Assembly (NCBI GenBank): GCA_964007475.1
Contig: OZ023273.1
Span: 118,033,812 to 118,097,811 of the forward strand
Direction: 5' to 3'
Origin: Hybos culiciformis
Taxonomy: Eukaryota > Arthropoda > Insecta > Diptera > Hybotidae
Length of the DNA: 64,000 nucleotides
Shown here: one piece after another, positions 40,990 to 52,800 of the stretch
Layout: every line of letters starts with the position of its first letter
How positions within the stretch are numbered: the stretch's first letter is position 1
Notes under the pieces: model-generated
The model's database searches: none
What the model saw: the letters and a program-made list of their open reading frames with translations, nothing else
What the model was told of the DNA's origin: nothing
Position numbers and translations under genes: made by a program

Positions 40990-42669
40990 TTATTTAGTCC
41001 GTTTCTTGCCAAAAGTGGTCCATGCTCCAGCCAAGGGTCTAAATAATTTTCATATAAAATGAATATTACTTTAAATTTATTCAAAAATTTTGTTGGATTC
41101 CGACAAAAAACAAATATATACTCTAATTTAAGTATGTAATAAATAAAGAAAAAAATGTATTTATCCAACAGTTAATAATTATTTCAATATTCCAGACTAA
41201 ATACATCACTTGTTTCGCTACTATCAAATTAGTTTCTAAAACAAGTATTATTACAATTGCCCTATAATAAGCAAACAATTAGTTTGTTACTGTTACCAAC
41301 CCTTTAGAAGAGAAATAATATCGGTATCATTCAATTTATATTTTCCCAATATTCGGGTTTTTGGTTCTGTATGCCTATATAAGTTAGAAAAGGAATTTTT
41401 AAAATGTAGGTTCCTATGCTCCTACTGCGAGAATAAAGATTAAAACAACATTTTTGGATTGAATAGGTATTATTATTTCATACTATCGCTGAATTAAATT
41501 AACTACTAACAGGTAAAATATTATTCAATCCACCTTTATATCCATCCTCCTATACGTATTAATTTTCGACTCGAGTGTGTTAAAAAGAATTTTGAAAGGA
41601 TGAAAAATATTAAGAACAATTAATAGGTAGGTATGGGTTTTTAATTATATTTAGTTTTATTCACAGAAAACAGTGAATGACATAATAAATTAAAAAAAAT
41701 ATATTTCATTTCAGTAGGTATCAGATAGAGAAAATGCAATAAATTCTATAAATTTGGAAAAAAAAAAATTGATTAATAACACTGTAGGCAGGTGTACCTA
41801 CCTACCTAACTAACTATCATGGCTTTATTTATTTTTAATTCATGTGAACATCTAAAAGCCTTAAATTCTTTAGTAGGTAGGTATAATTAGGCTTTAGGTA
41901 TTGATCTATCTAATGTCTTAATCCAGGTATAGATAGGTCATCCGTATTGAAGATAAGACTACAAGGAAGACACCTGATCAAATTTTTATTGGATATTTTT
42001 CTTTCAATACTTATAAATAAGAAAAATTACGACCGTTTTCTATTACAATAATGAAAATATTTTCAAACTAGAAAAACTACAAAAATTATATTGGCAGGTA
42101 GGTAGGTAGGTATACCTATGTAGTATATATGACTTCCTATATGTACCTCTTTTCTCTTCCAACCTTATAATAATGCCTAATGTACCTAACAATATATAGT
42201 TTTTGGAACATTAAATTATAATTTTTACCTCACAATCGAAATCTTAAAAAAAATCAACAATTCTTTTTTCTTAATTTTAATTTTTTTTTTGTTTTCAATT
42301 TAATTTAAAAAAAAAAATTAGAACTTCACAATTTCTTTCTTATTTGTTTTTGTAAGTAAAATGTATGTACATTTTTTATCCCATTTTCTTTTTTTACTTA
42401 GTTTCCCAGTTAAAATAAATTATTGTTGGGAAAATGAAAATATATAAATTACAAAAAAAAAAGAAAAGAAGACACAACAAAAGTAAAAACAATTTACATT
42501 GAAAACATATTTTAGATAATAATAATTATTTTTTTTTTTAATTAAATAAATATTTTCTTTTTAAAACTTTTATTTTTGAATAAAAAATTTATTTTAGTTA
42601 CTAAAATAAAATTATAATTTTCATTTCACTAATTTTTTTAATTTTTTTTTTTATTAAATAGACAGTAAA

Positions 42670-43460
42670 AATTGTTACGTCGCTCCGCCACGCTGATTGA
42701 TGACCATGGTAGGTTCACTTAGAACAAAAATAATTTCAGTTTTCTTAATGTGTTTCACCTTTCAACCACATGCGGCGCTCTTGTTTGTTTACGTTTTGTT
42801 TTATTGTCAACCCAGCCGGCTGAGCTTTTTTTCTTATTTATTATTTTTTTTGAAATAAAAGCGTTTGGACGTGTAGGTGTTTATTTTGAGAAAAAATTAT
42901 AAATATCTGGTAGAAATAAATAAATAAATAAATAAATAAAAAAGTTGAATATATTTGAATTTTAATTGTGGATTTTATTTAAAAAAAACAAAAACAAATT
43001 TGGATTTATTGGAATTTAAGTTAATTTAAGATTAAATGAATTAATAATTATTGCAATAAAATAAATAGAATTTTAAGTGAAAATGTTAGAACACAATGTT
43101 ATATGAATTATATAAGTGATCAAATAGAAAAAAATGCAGAAAACATTTTATAAAAATTAAAAAAATTAAGAAAATAAAAAATTTGCTATAAAAATAAATT
43201 TATCTTTTATTCATAATCTTCTTTTTTTCCCGCAAATTTGAATTTTAATAATTTTGTTTGAAATATTAGAAATAAATTGCCACCTACAAAAATTTTATTT
43301 TTTTAGTTCACCTTCCCTCCACAAATCCACCAGGCGCTGTAGTAGATCTTTTGAGTGGGCCATCTATTACTATATCTTATCTATGATTGATGACGACGTG
43401 AAAACTAAATTTAGCTTCTTGTTGACGGAGTTACCCCCTGGTGTTCGCTGAAAGAAACAA
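42670..43460. other. GC-richer block upstream of YJU2, possible promoter or untranslated exons
   Basis: In contrast to its surroundings this block contains CpG-bearing patches (GTCGCTCCGCCACGCTG near 42680, CATGCGGCGC near 42770, CAGCCGGCTGAGC near 42815). A start-like ATG at 42709 is directly followed by GTAGGT. A 66-codon open frame ends at 43451 (SPSLHKSTRRCSRSFEW, then VKTKFSFLLTELPPGVR). I do not recognise it. A 5' untranslated exon or promoter of YJU2 would fit the position; this is inference. Confidence 0.3.
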
Positions 43461-43759
43461 CAGTGAAGTGATGAAGAAATAGATTTTTTTTTTGTTAGAA
43501 GATAAAAAAAATAATTAAAAATATCCAACGTTCAGTGATTCATTAATTTTTTGTCAAAATTAATAAAACATAAAATAAAATATATGATGTTCCTCAGCAG
43601 TTTTTAAAAATTTCATAGTATTGCATACAAAATGTGCATACAACATGACATGTCATGAAGTTTTTGATAAAAAATATATTTAGTTGCTGGGAATCAATTT
43701 TTAGACAGCTTAAATAAAATTATTAGGAGTTGGCTGGCTCTGGCTTGCCTATCGCCGCT

Positions 43760-43837
43760 ATGTCCAAAAAACAACAAAGTGAAAAAAACAGCAACAGATT
43801 ATTACACGAAAGGATAAAGTCAATTTTTAATTTTTAA
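43760..43837 (+). other. short upstream open reading frame before YJU2
   Basis: An ATG in a fair context (CGCCGCTATG) opens a 25-codon frame that begins MSKKQQSEKNSN and stops at TAA, 73 bases before the YJU2 start. If the YJU2 transcript includes it, it could reduce translation of the main frame. Whether it is transcribed cannot be seen. Confidence 0.35.
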
Positions 43838-43910
43838 GAAACGTTTTAAAAATTAAAAAAATAATTTTATGATATTGGGCTTAAAATAAAATTATTAATA
43901 ACCCAGAAAG

Positions 43911-45743
43911 ATGTCTGAAAGAAAAGTTCTAAATGTAAGTATATACCAACTTATTTTATTTCATGTTTTGTATAGATAAGGTAGAGTAGTGTAGTAGATG
44001 ACTACGCCAACCTAATTTCACTCCGATTGAAAAGAATACAAAAAACAATTGAATTAGGACATTTAAAGTGATGTGATCCCTCCTTAAACAAAACCTTATG
44101 ATCGCAACCGCATCAACGGGCTTAGATGACTATGACAGTTATCTTCGAAAAAAATTTATTTACGACTCAGTATCTACCTACCATTTTCGTAACTGTAGTT
44201 AGCTGAACCTATCTAATTAATTAATGTTTTTAGAAATATTATCCACCGGATTTCGATCCATCGAAAATTCCGCGTATGAAATTAGCAAAAAATCGACAAT
44301 ACACCGTTAGACTAATGGCCCCGTTTAATATGAGATGTGCTACTTGCGGAGAATATATTTATAAAGGTAATTTTTTAATTAAATTAAATTAAATATTATT
44401 TCACGCCAGTAAAAATATTAATTCACTCCAGTTAAAATTCAGAAACTGCAGATATTGAAAAAGTAATTTTTATTGTAGGCAAGAAATTCAATGCTCGAAA
44501 AGAGGATGTTGAGAATGAAACCTATTTGGGTATAAGAATTTATCGTTTCTACATAAAATGTACAAGATGTTTACAAGAAATATCATTCAAAACTGATCCA
44601 CAAAATACAGATTATGAAATCGAAGCAGGAGCAACAAGAAATTTCATGGCTTTAAAATTAGCAGAAGAGCAAGCAAAACGAGAGCAGGACGAATTACGTG
44701 AAGAAGAAGCAAATAATCCAATGAAATTACTTGAAAAGAGAACCGAACAATCTAAAAATGAGATCGATCTACTAGAATCACTTGAAGAGTTACGTGATCA
44801 AAGTAATCGTCGTCAAAATATTGATTACGATGCAATGCTGCAAACTTTTGATAAAACAGAATCAATACGTGAGAGATTAGAGAGGCAAGAACAAGAGGAC
44901 GAAGAATTTATAAAGTAAGTAAACTTGTGTGGTAAATATAAAAGTATAAAGGTAAAACAACAATGAGTGAATAATAAAAAATCACAGATTTAGACTGTGC
45001 AAATGCAAGATAATTAAAAAAAAATCAATAAATATAGTGTCTTAATGAAAATTTGTTTATTTTCTTAAAAAAAATTAACTTGCCAAGTATTTAATCTTTT
45101 CATCAACAATTTACTTCTTATCCAATTTTTTATTTTTAATTAGAAATTATTGGAAAATAAAAAAAAAACATCGGTGCTTTTCATTAACACGGTGCAAGCT
45201 TAAGTTTTAATCCTTGTTATTTGACGAATATTTCTTCAAATTTTCTTGGCAAGTAACATTCATCGTGTACCAGATTCTGTTTGTCAATATTAATCATTAA
45301 TTCAAAATGAAATTTATATCTACTTATCGTTTCTTTCCAGATCAGTAAACTTTCAAAATAAAACTACAAAATTAACGGGGAAAAGAGTTGTAGTAGAAGA
45401 AGTTGTCGAAGATGTAGTTCAAAGTGAATTCAAACCACCTTTCCCAAAGAAATCTTTTACTACAACTGAAATTGAAAAAGTTAACATTGTTAAACCGTCA
45501 CCTAATGTAGTCAAAGTGAATTCTAATAAAGCTACCAGCAAAAATCCATTACGAATGGTATTAGTCAAGAAAAAGCAACCCAAATCTGACCATGAAATGA
45601 CCACAGTTAACCATGAATCAATGAAAAATGCTTTAATTGAATCAGCACCTTCAAAATCATCAAGTGCTACATCTGGAAAAAGTGAGAAAGGAGGTTTGTC
45701 GCTGTTGTCTACTTATTCAGATTCCGATGATTCAGAAGAGTAA
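43911..45743 (+). CDS. YJU2: pre-mRNA splicing factor YJU2 (CCDC94/CWC16 family)
   Basis: Four exons, 43911-43934, 44234-44366, 44479-44914 and 45341-45743, encode 331 aa. YJU2 binds the activated spliceosome and is needed for the first (branching) step of splicing; it acts in the nucleus. The N-terminal half is very close to the human protein: [24 protein letters not shown], then [33 protein letters not shown] and FYIKCTRC. The two CxxC pairs (CATC, CTRC) form the zinc site typical of the family. [18 protein letters not shown] is the next hallmark. A charged coiled-coil region (about 110-195) contains [11 protein letters not shown]. The C-terminal tail is variable, with the conserved LRMVLVKKK and final YSDSDDSEE. 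The first coding exon has only eight codons. The stop overlaps an AATAAA at 45742-45747. The family has a paralogue (CCDC130/YJU2B), but the start and tail fit YJU2 better. Confidence 0.95.
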
Positions 45744-46821
45744 TAAAAATGTTTGTTAAATTTTGATATTATTACGAATACTAATGGGTCCTATTAACGT
45801 ACATCCATATTTGTAGTGTCACATACAATATAAAAGTCAATAGAACATAACTAAATCCTTTTCATAATAGAAATTAACCACACCAAAATAAATATTGTTT
45901 TCTTGAAAATAACAATTTTCTTTTGACAAAAAAACAACATAATTTATAATTAGGTATAATAATTATTGTACAAAGTTCGCGACTTACAATAATATAATAC
46001 AGATTGTAGTTTTTGTATTCTTTAATGTATATAACGAAAGATATGTTAAAAAAACCATATTGTAATTTTATTTTATTGTAAAAATGTAGGAAAATACTAT
46101 TGTCCTTTATAATAAAAAAAGAGTGAAAAAAGCAATGTGTCAAAAGGGTCTAAATTTGCAAGATTAATATATTCTGCTAGTGTGAATTATGTAATAATTA
46201 AAATATCAATCTTGGCGATACCCTTTCATTGCCATACTAGCTGAGATTGCTCCGTAAAATAATAAGTCCGTAAAATAATAAACATGTTGCATGTTGGTAT
46301 TTGAGTATTTAAGTATGTATTTGATTTTTGCAGAGTACAAAAAATTATGACCTCAATTTTAAAATCGAGACATATTTTTTTTTTCCAGAAATAATAGATT
46401 TCAAAAAATGCAAATATATTAAATATTATAATTATTTTTAAAATGGCTTTAAGTCTGTAGACACTATGTCGTTATTTGTACACATTATTGTGGTAGAAGT
46501 TATGCCATTCATTATTTGCATTGCTTATATTGATTCGAATTTTTTTGTTATTACTCTTACAATATTAACTGTTTTTTTTGTAGTTGTATGTAGCACCTAT
46601 TATTGTAAAAAGAAAACATGAAATTTTAGTTGGCATAATTTTTATTTGACGATCTCTTGTTTATGATCTGATTTAGTTTATAATTATTACGTTACATTCA
46701 GTATTATTGCATACAGAAATTGAAAATTTGTATTGTTTATTGCTGTTTATTTAAGACGAAACGAAACTCTATATTAATTTGAATCGAAAAAGAAGCTTTA
46801 TTAAATATTATGTAGTCATTA
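45744..46821. other. intergenic region between the converging YJU2 and phosphatase genes
   Basis: This is one kilobase of AT-rich DNA holding the two 3' untranslated regions. A minus-strand AATAAA at 46802-46797 serves the phosphatase. The open frame at 46143-45874 is low complexity and not a gene. Confidence 0.55.
46797..46802 (-). terminator. poly(A) signal of the receptor phosphatase gene
   Basis: The minus strand reads AATAAA about 20 bases after the TAA/TGA end of the coding region (46822). This implies a very short 3' untranslated region. Confidence 0.5.
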
Positions 46822-49800
46822 TCATGTTGCAGGTTCTACAATATTATTTGGAATAAAACTATGAGTGCTGTTATTTCTAGTACAATCACCATTTCCATTA
46901 TTACTTAAAGTTTTTGAATTTTTATTTGAAAAATCATTAGCGAATTTTTGATTCACCAATTGTTTTGCGCTGGTGTATAAAAAGTGATATTGGTGTGAGT
47001 TCTGCACCATTTTCATTCGTTGAAAACGTAACTCCTTCACAATGTCATATATATTTATTTTTGCTTCGCTTTTCATTCGTTGCATAATAATATCTAAGGC
47101 TATGTAAGTTCCAGTTCGACCAACTCCGGCACTATAAAAGTTAAATAAAGTTATATTGAGTTTTGAAAAATTTTGTATTTTGATCCTTAGGATACCAAAT
47201 ATATAATTGATAGTGGGTTGACAGGGTAATTTATTAAAAAAAATTGAGCCATTATATCTCGTTTTATCAGAATAAAAATGTATACAATACCTGCAATGAA
47301 CAATTACTGGTGATCGTTTTGAATTTTTTTCTGATTTAACTTTTTTTATAAATGTTATAAGATCAATTGGATTTTCCGGTGTAACATGATCTGGCCATTT
47401 ACGAAAAAAATAATGTAACACATTTCTTGATTGATGATCGCCAATATGCTTTAATATTAATTCTCGTCTTTCATACAGATCTGTTATTGTTTCCTTTTTG
47501 CAGGTTACTATAATGTTATTTCCAAATTTCATTTCTCTAGTGGTTGGAAAATATTGACTGCATTTGACCTTTTAATTTAAATATGTTAATAAAAATCTCA
47601 AAAAAAAAAAAATTTTATATAGCTACAATGTAAAGATCACGACTTTGTCGTAAAATAAAAACATTAAAAAATAGGTATATAATATAAAAGTCTGTTCGCC
47701 AGACAGATGTAGCGAAGTTACTAAGGGAATATTTTTCTACTTAGTCAAAGCTTCAAGAAAAATTGATCAAACAAAAAAATATTTGGACAGTTTACTTGGA
47801 TTTATCCGAGATTAGAAGGCTCAATATTTTAATATCGAAAAATTCTACTTTAAAACAGAATACTTTCGATTGGTAAAAGGGAGGGTAAAAGTAATAGACG
47901 GGTAACAAAAAATTATGAATTATGACTATGTATTTAATAAATCCAGAACACAAAACTAAAAATCGAAAATTATTTTAATTAACCTATAATTGATGTGCTT
48001 TGGTACTTACCACATTTTCTTCACGTAATTTCGTTAGCATAACAATGATTTTTACATTATACTGTAGAACCATTTTCCAAAAATCGACAAACTGAAAGGA
48101 ATAAGTTTATTTAAAACTTTGACTTGTTTTGTATAGACTAATTAATAAAATTGGTTCGTTGAACAGAATACTAATAGTGTTAAAAAATATTGAATACTGT
48201 ACTAGAATGGGTTTTGTAAAATTTCAATGAGATATGTTTTAAAAAAACAACTGGCTAAATTAATAAATTTTTTTTTAGTTTCTCAAAAACAAATATAATA
48301 TGAATTCACCAAACATCTAGAAATGGACATTTACTAAACTTAAGCTCTGCCAAGGAAAAATTGTGAGACAGTATGTTTTATGTATTCGATAAATACAAAT
48401 TACAATGAACTTTTTATTCAAATAAACCTGAGTTTCTCGAACAATTAATTTCGACCTGATTTTTTTTTCATAAAGAGGGTCTTATATTTAATGCAATCCC
48501 ACGTACTTGATCCAACTGTTTCAATGGAAAACTGTTCTTATTTTATAATTTTTATTTTATCTTGATCTCTAAGCGATATTATTTAAAACACAAATTATGA
48601 GCATTTGGGGTCAAATGTAACTGATTTTCCAGCCACTTCCCGCGAAGCGATTTTCTTGAAATTTTGTACAGACTTTCCGGTGAAAATACAATATTAGATC
48701 AACTCCAGCTTGTCGGTAATGCAATTTCATAAAAAATCGTTTTCTTGGATTTGCATATTTAAATACTTAAAACTTTTTTTTAACATAAATTTTTTTATGT
48801 TTCAGATTTAGATTCGTTCATTAGTTAATAAAATTTTATAACGTAAAAACTGTGTATGTATTTATTTTACAATAAAAACTTATTACCGTTTCTGGTTTTG
48901 GACCTTGTGTGGCTATATAAGATTTCTTGTGTTTGTATCCCTAAAAACAAAATAATATTTTTACTCATAATTTTTATTCCTAAATTTATTTTAAATTTAC
49001 ATTGATGAAAGATGCATTTATGTAATCCATACCATCTGAATCCGTGTCTAAAATTACTCGATTTTTGTCATCTAGAAAAAGATTTTCAAGTTAAGATAGC
49101 CTGTAAAAGAATGTTATATACCGTAATATAACGTAAAAACTTTGTCGTTCCATTATGCTTTTTACTCACATTAATACTAAAACAATTTATGAAGGTGTGA
49201 GGTATATTTAATTACATAATTTCAATCATTTTGACAAAAAGATTCAAAAGAAAATATTTAATAAGCAAAATTTTTAGTAAAAAAAAAATTAAAAATATTC
49301 ACCGACAAGGTTTTTTAAGTTTTTTTTAGAAGTTAGGGAAGGTAAGGAACGATAAAAGAAAGTATTTCTAAAAATGTTTATGTGTTATTTATGTTAATAA
49401 TAAAATCATTATAAGATTTGTAACTGACAAGGAAATATGTTGCTGTATCGATTTTTAATTTCATTGTAACGAGTAATTGAGCTGCAAATATTGGCATCAT
49501 TTTCAACTACTCCAAGTTCTTTGAATTCGCGTTGAAGTTTATCTTTTTTTGCAATTTCATTGTAATGATGAATGAAATTTTTTAAAGATATGTCACCAGA
49601 TTGATCTTCTATACTTCCACTTTGAGATTGCCGGTACCTTAAATTATAAAGAAAATATGAATTTTATATTTTGAATGTGAACATTGATATTTTAAAAATA
49701 ATAAGAAGTTATATTTTTCTGTGTCAATGTTTTTTTTTTTATGTATCTACAGTTGTACTGTTAGGTACATACGTGTATCTTGAATGTACAGTGGTTGACA

Positions 49801-52800
49801 ACTTGTTTAACGTCGAGAATACAAAGCCTTGTATGCATACATTTGGGGAGTCAAGGGTTTTTAATCGTGATTAAAAATTAAAATTGTTCAATTCGTATAT
49901 TAAAATAAAATTTGATTAAAATTTAAAAAAAACTTTTACGTACACCTATAGACTTACTTATTCATTGATTAAAATTAAATGATTAAATTTAATGGATTAA
50001 GTTCTTATTGAAGTTTCTTAAATATGGCATATATATATTTATTTTTTTCTGTACGCTTCCAGTTTTTATTCTAAAACTAAAGATTGATAAAATACTAGGT
50101 TCTAAATATTTCTTGAAATTAAAAGTTTCAATTTTATAGTGTAAAAATATCCTCTAATTTTTGCTTCATAATTTTAACGATTGAATTAGAGAAACAGTTG
50201 AAATTATCCAAATAACTTTTTCGTGTCACTGCCATGTTATGTATGTAGATTATAGTTTTTCAGTTGCGCTGTTTATTTTGAGCCAACTAATTTTGACAAT
50301 CAACAGTATAAAAGTATTATATTATACTGTTCTAAGTTAATTAAAAACATTAAGATGAGGGTCTTAATCATGTTCCCTTAATGTCCCACTGTACTTATAT
50401 ATATTATGTTACGTAAAAAAATCGAAACTTTTTAACTTACCTATGTTAAATGAATATAACATGTATGAAATAAAAAAAAACAGTATTGAAAGTAAGTCTT
50501 ACCATAATCTTTTTTTACTAATAAACGAGTATAAAAATCCCAAAATAAATGAGAATAATAAAATACTTGTAATTATTGTTAAAATTAAGTATAATTCTAC
50601 CACACTATCTGGAAAAAATCAATATTTATATTACCAAATTATCTAATCAAATGTAATTTGTATCAATTGTTAATATTTGAAAATATTTAAAATTATTTAC
50701 CAGTTTCAAACTTTATTCCCATTACATCGCTATAACCATTTCGTGTAAATAATCTTAATACCATGTTATATCTTGTATCTGCAAAACATGATTTATTTTT
50801 TTAGTATCATTTACTAACCATTATAATATAATATAATATTAATATAATATTATATTATATTATATTATATTATATTATATTATATTATATTATATTATAT
50901 TATATTATATAATAATATTTTTATAATAGTTATTATTACCAACTCAAATAATATAAGTATTAAGACACTAAAAGACGTATGCAACTACATTGCTACATAA
51001 TTTATCACTTCATAAACGCAATAAATACTCATATTTTCGTGTGATCATATTAGGACTAAGACGGGTCAAAATAAAAATTAGATCAGTAAAAAATAAGTAA
51101 ATACATTTTAATAATTTATTTTATCGAAATATGTAGGCACATTATTTGCCTTTAATGTATTTTTAATTTTTTTTTATTTTTCATAACAAATCCATTACTA
51201 ACTTGGTTTTAAAGGTCCGTTACAATAAGCCGCCTCTTCCTTACAATTTTGATCACTTCCTATTATAAATTCAATATTTTCTTTCGGTTTGAATTCCAAA
51301 TCGTCATTTGATTTGTAACCTAAATTTGCATTTGTTTCTAATGGCTGCCAACGTTCCGGAGTTGTCTGATATTGGCTAATACAAGGTTCATTTTGGGTCT
51401 TAAACCAAGTTAATATTTCTGGCCATTCTGTTTCAACGTTGATTTTTCCGTAATTTAAGGTTGGTGGATTTTGACAACCTAATTCCGATATTAAAATTGC
51501 GGCATACATTATTTTACCCATCTCAGAACGCATTGCATCACCAGATATCTTGACCATTGCAGAAGTTGTTGGATTGGATGCTTTAAAGGCATTAACTTCA
51601 CCTATATTACTCATTTCAGTGTCATTGTACTTTTTGGGTACTAAAAAAAGTAGATACTAGATACACGATACTATACAATTATAAAAGTAAGATAACTAAA
51701 TATTCCGTTCTTTCATTTTTTTATTTAAAATTAAATATTTAGTTTTATTTGAAAATTAGCCAACTTACTTCCTGCAGGTGAAATGAAATGTATTTCTGAT
51801 TCCTTACTGATTCCATCAACTTGATTTACTGCAATTGCGATCCTTGCGGTATATGAAAATTCCGGTTTCAAAAAATCTACTGAGTAGTAAACGTATCCGT
51901 TGGTTGGTATAGTGTGTGACGGGATTTTCTTCTCGACATTATGCTCGTCATAATCTTCTCGAACACCTTTGAATTTCACAATATAATGTGATATATCTCC
52001 ATTAGTTTGACAAGGAATTCTCCACTTTAAAGTGACATTTGCCACATAACTAGAATCACTTTCACCCATATCTATAGTAACATTTAAATGTTCTGTCGGT
52101 TTCGAAACTGAAACAAACACTAAAATTTAACCTCTATACCAAATTAAGACCTAGGTTTTCAGTTTAAGACCTAGGGAATTTAGTTTGTTTTACCATCAGC
52201 TTCAGTTGAAATGAAAACAGGTTTCCAATAAGATCCTGTACCGTAAGTATTTTCAGCAGCCATTTGCAGTGAATATTTATAATATGGCAATAAATTAGAA
52301 TAGGTATATTTGTCAGTATTTTTTTTCTGATCTACGGATTTTGATTGTTTGTTCTTTGAACAATGTGGATAAACTGTGTAAATTGGTTCAACTTCCTTCA
52401 AATACAATTTGTAAAGCAGCATTTCACCGTTAATATATTCTGGTTCTCTCCATTGGATGGTTATAGTATTTTTACTCGATTCAAAATTCTCTAAAATAGG
52501 CTCTTGAGGATCTGAAATTTTAATAATTTTTTAAAACCTAATTGCAATATTTCGAAAAATTTACAGTAAATATCTGTTGTAAATTCTTTCTGGGACTTCT
52601 TTAATGACCATCCTCTTGAATTAAAAAAATCTGTTTCACACACATATGTAGTATAAGGAGAAAGTGGTTCAATCACAGCTTCAAAATCATCGAAAGATTT
52701 TACTAATTTCACATACTACAAACATAAAAAAAAAAAAACAAAATAATATTTTTTTAATGTTATTTAATAATTAGTAATTATTATTTTAAGGAGAAATTGA

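Larger units (their letters stand above)
37245..43910. other. intergenic region between Got2 and YJU2
   Basis: This holds the Got2 3' UTR, a short GTAA microsatellite (37863-37880), the MITE at 40594-40989 and several GGTA/TACC patches (41629-41640, 41787-41820, 42095-42112). The part from about 42670 to 43460 is richer in G and C and may contain upstream promoter or untranslated exons of YJU2. An open frame at 43254-43451 there is not assigned. A short upstream open frame is at 43760-43837. Confidence 0.45.

Noticed and set aside
46822..47532. A single 236-codon minus-strand exon of the phosphatase
   Set aside because: The continuous frame includes an intron (47132-47290); only splicing restores the HCSAGVGRTG motif.
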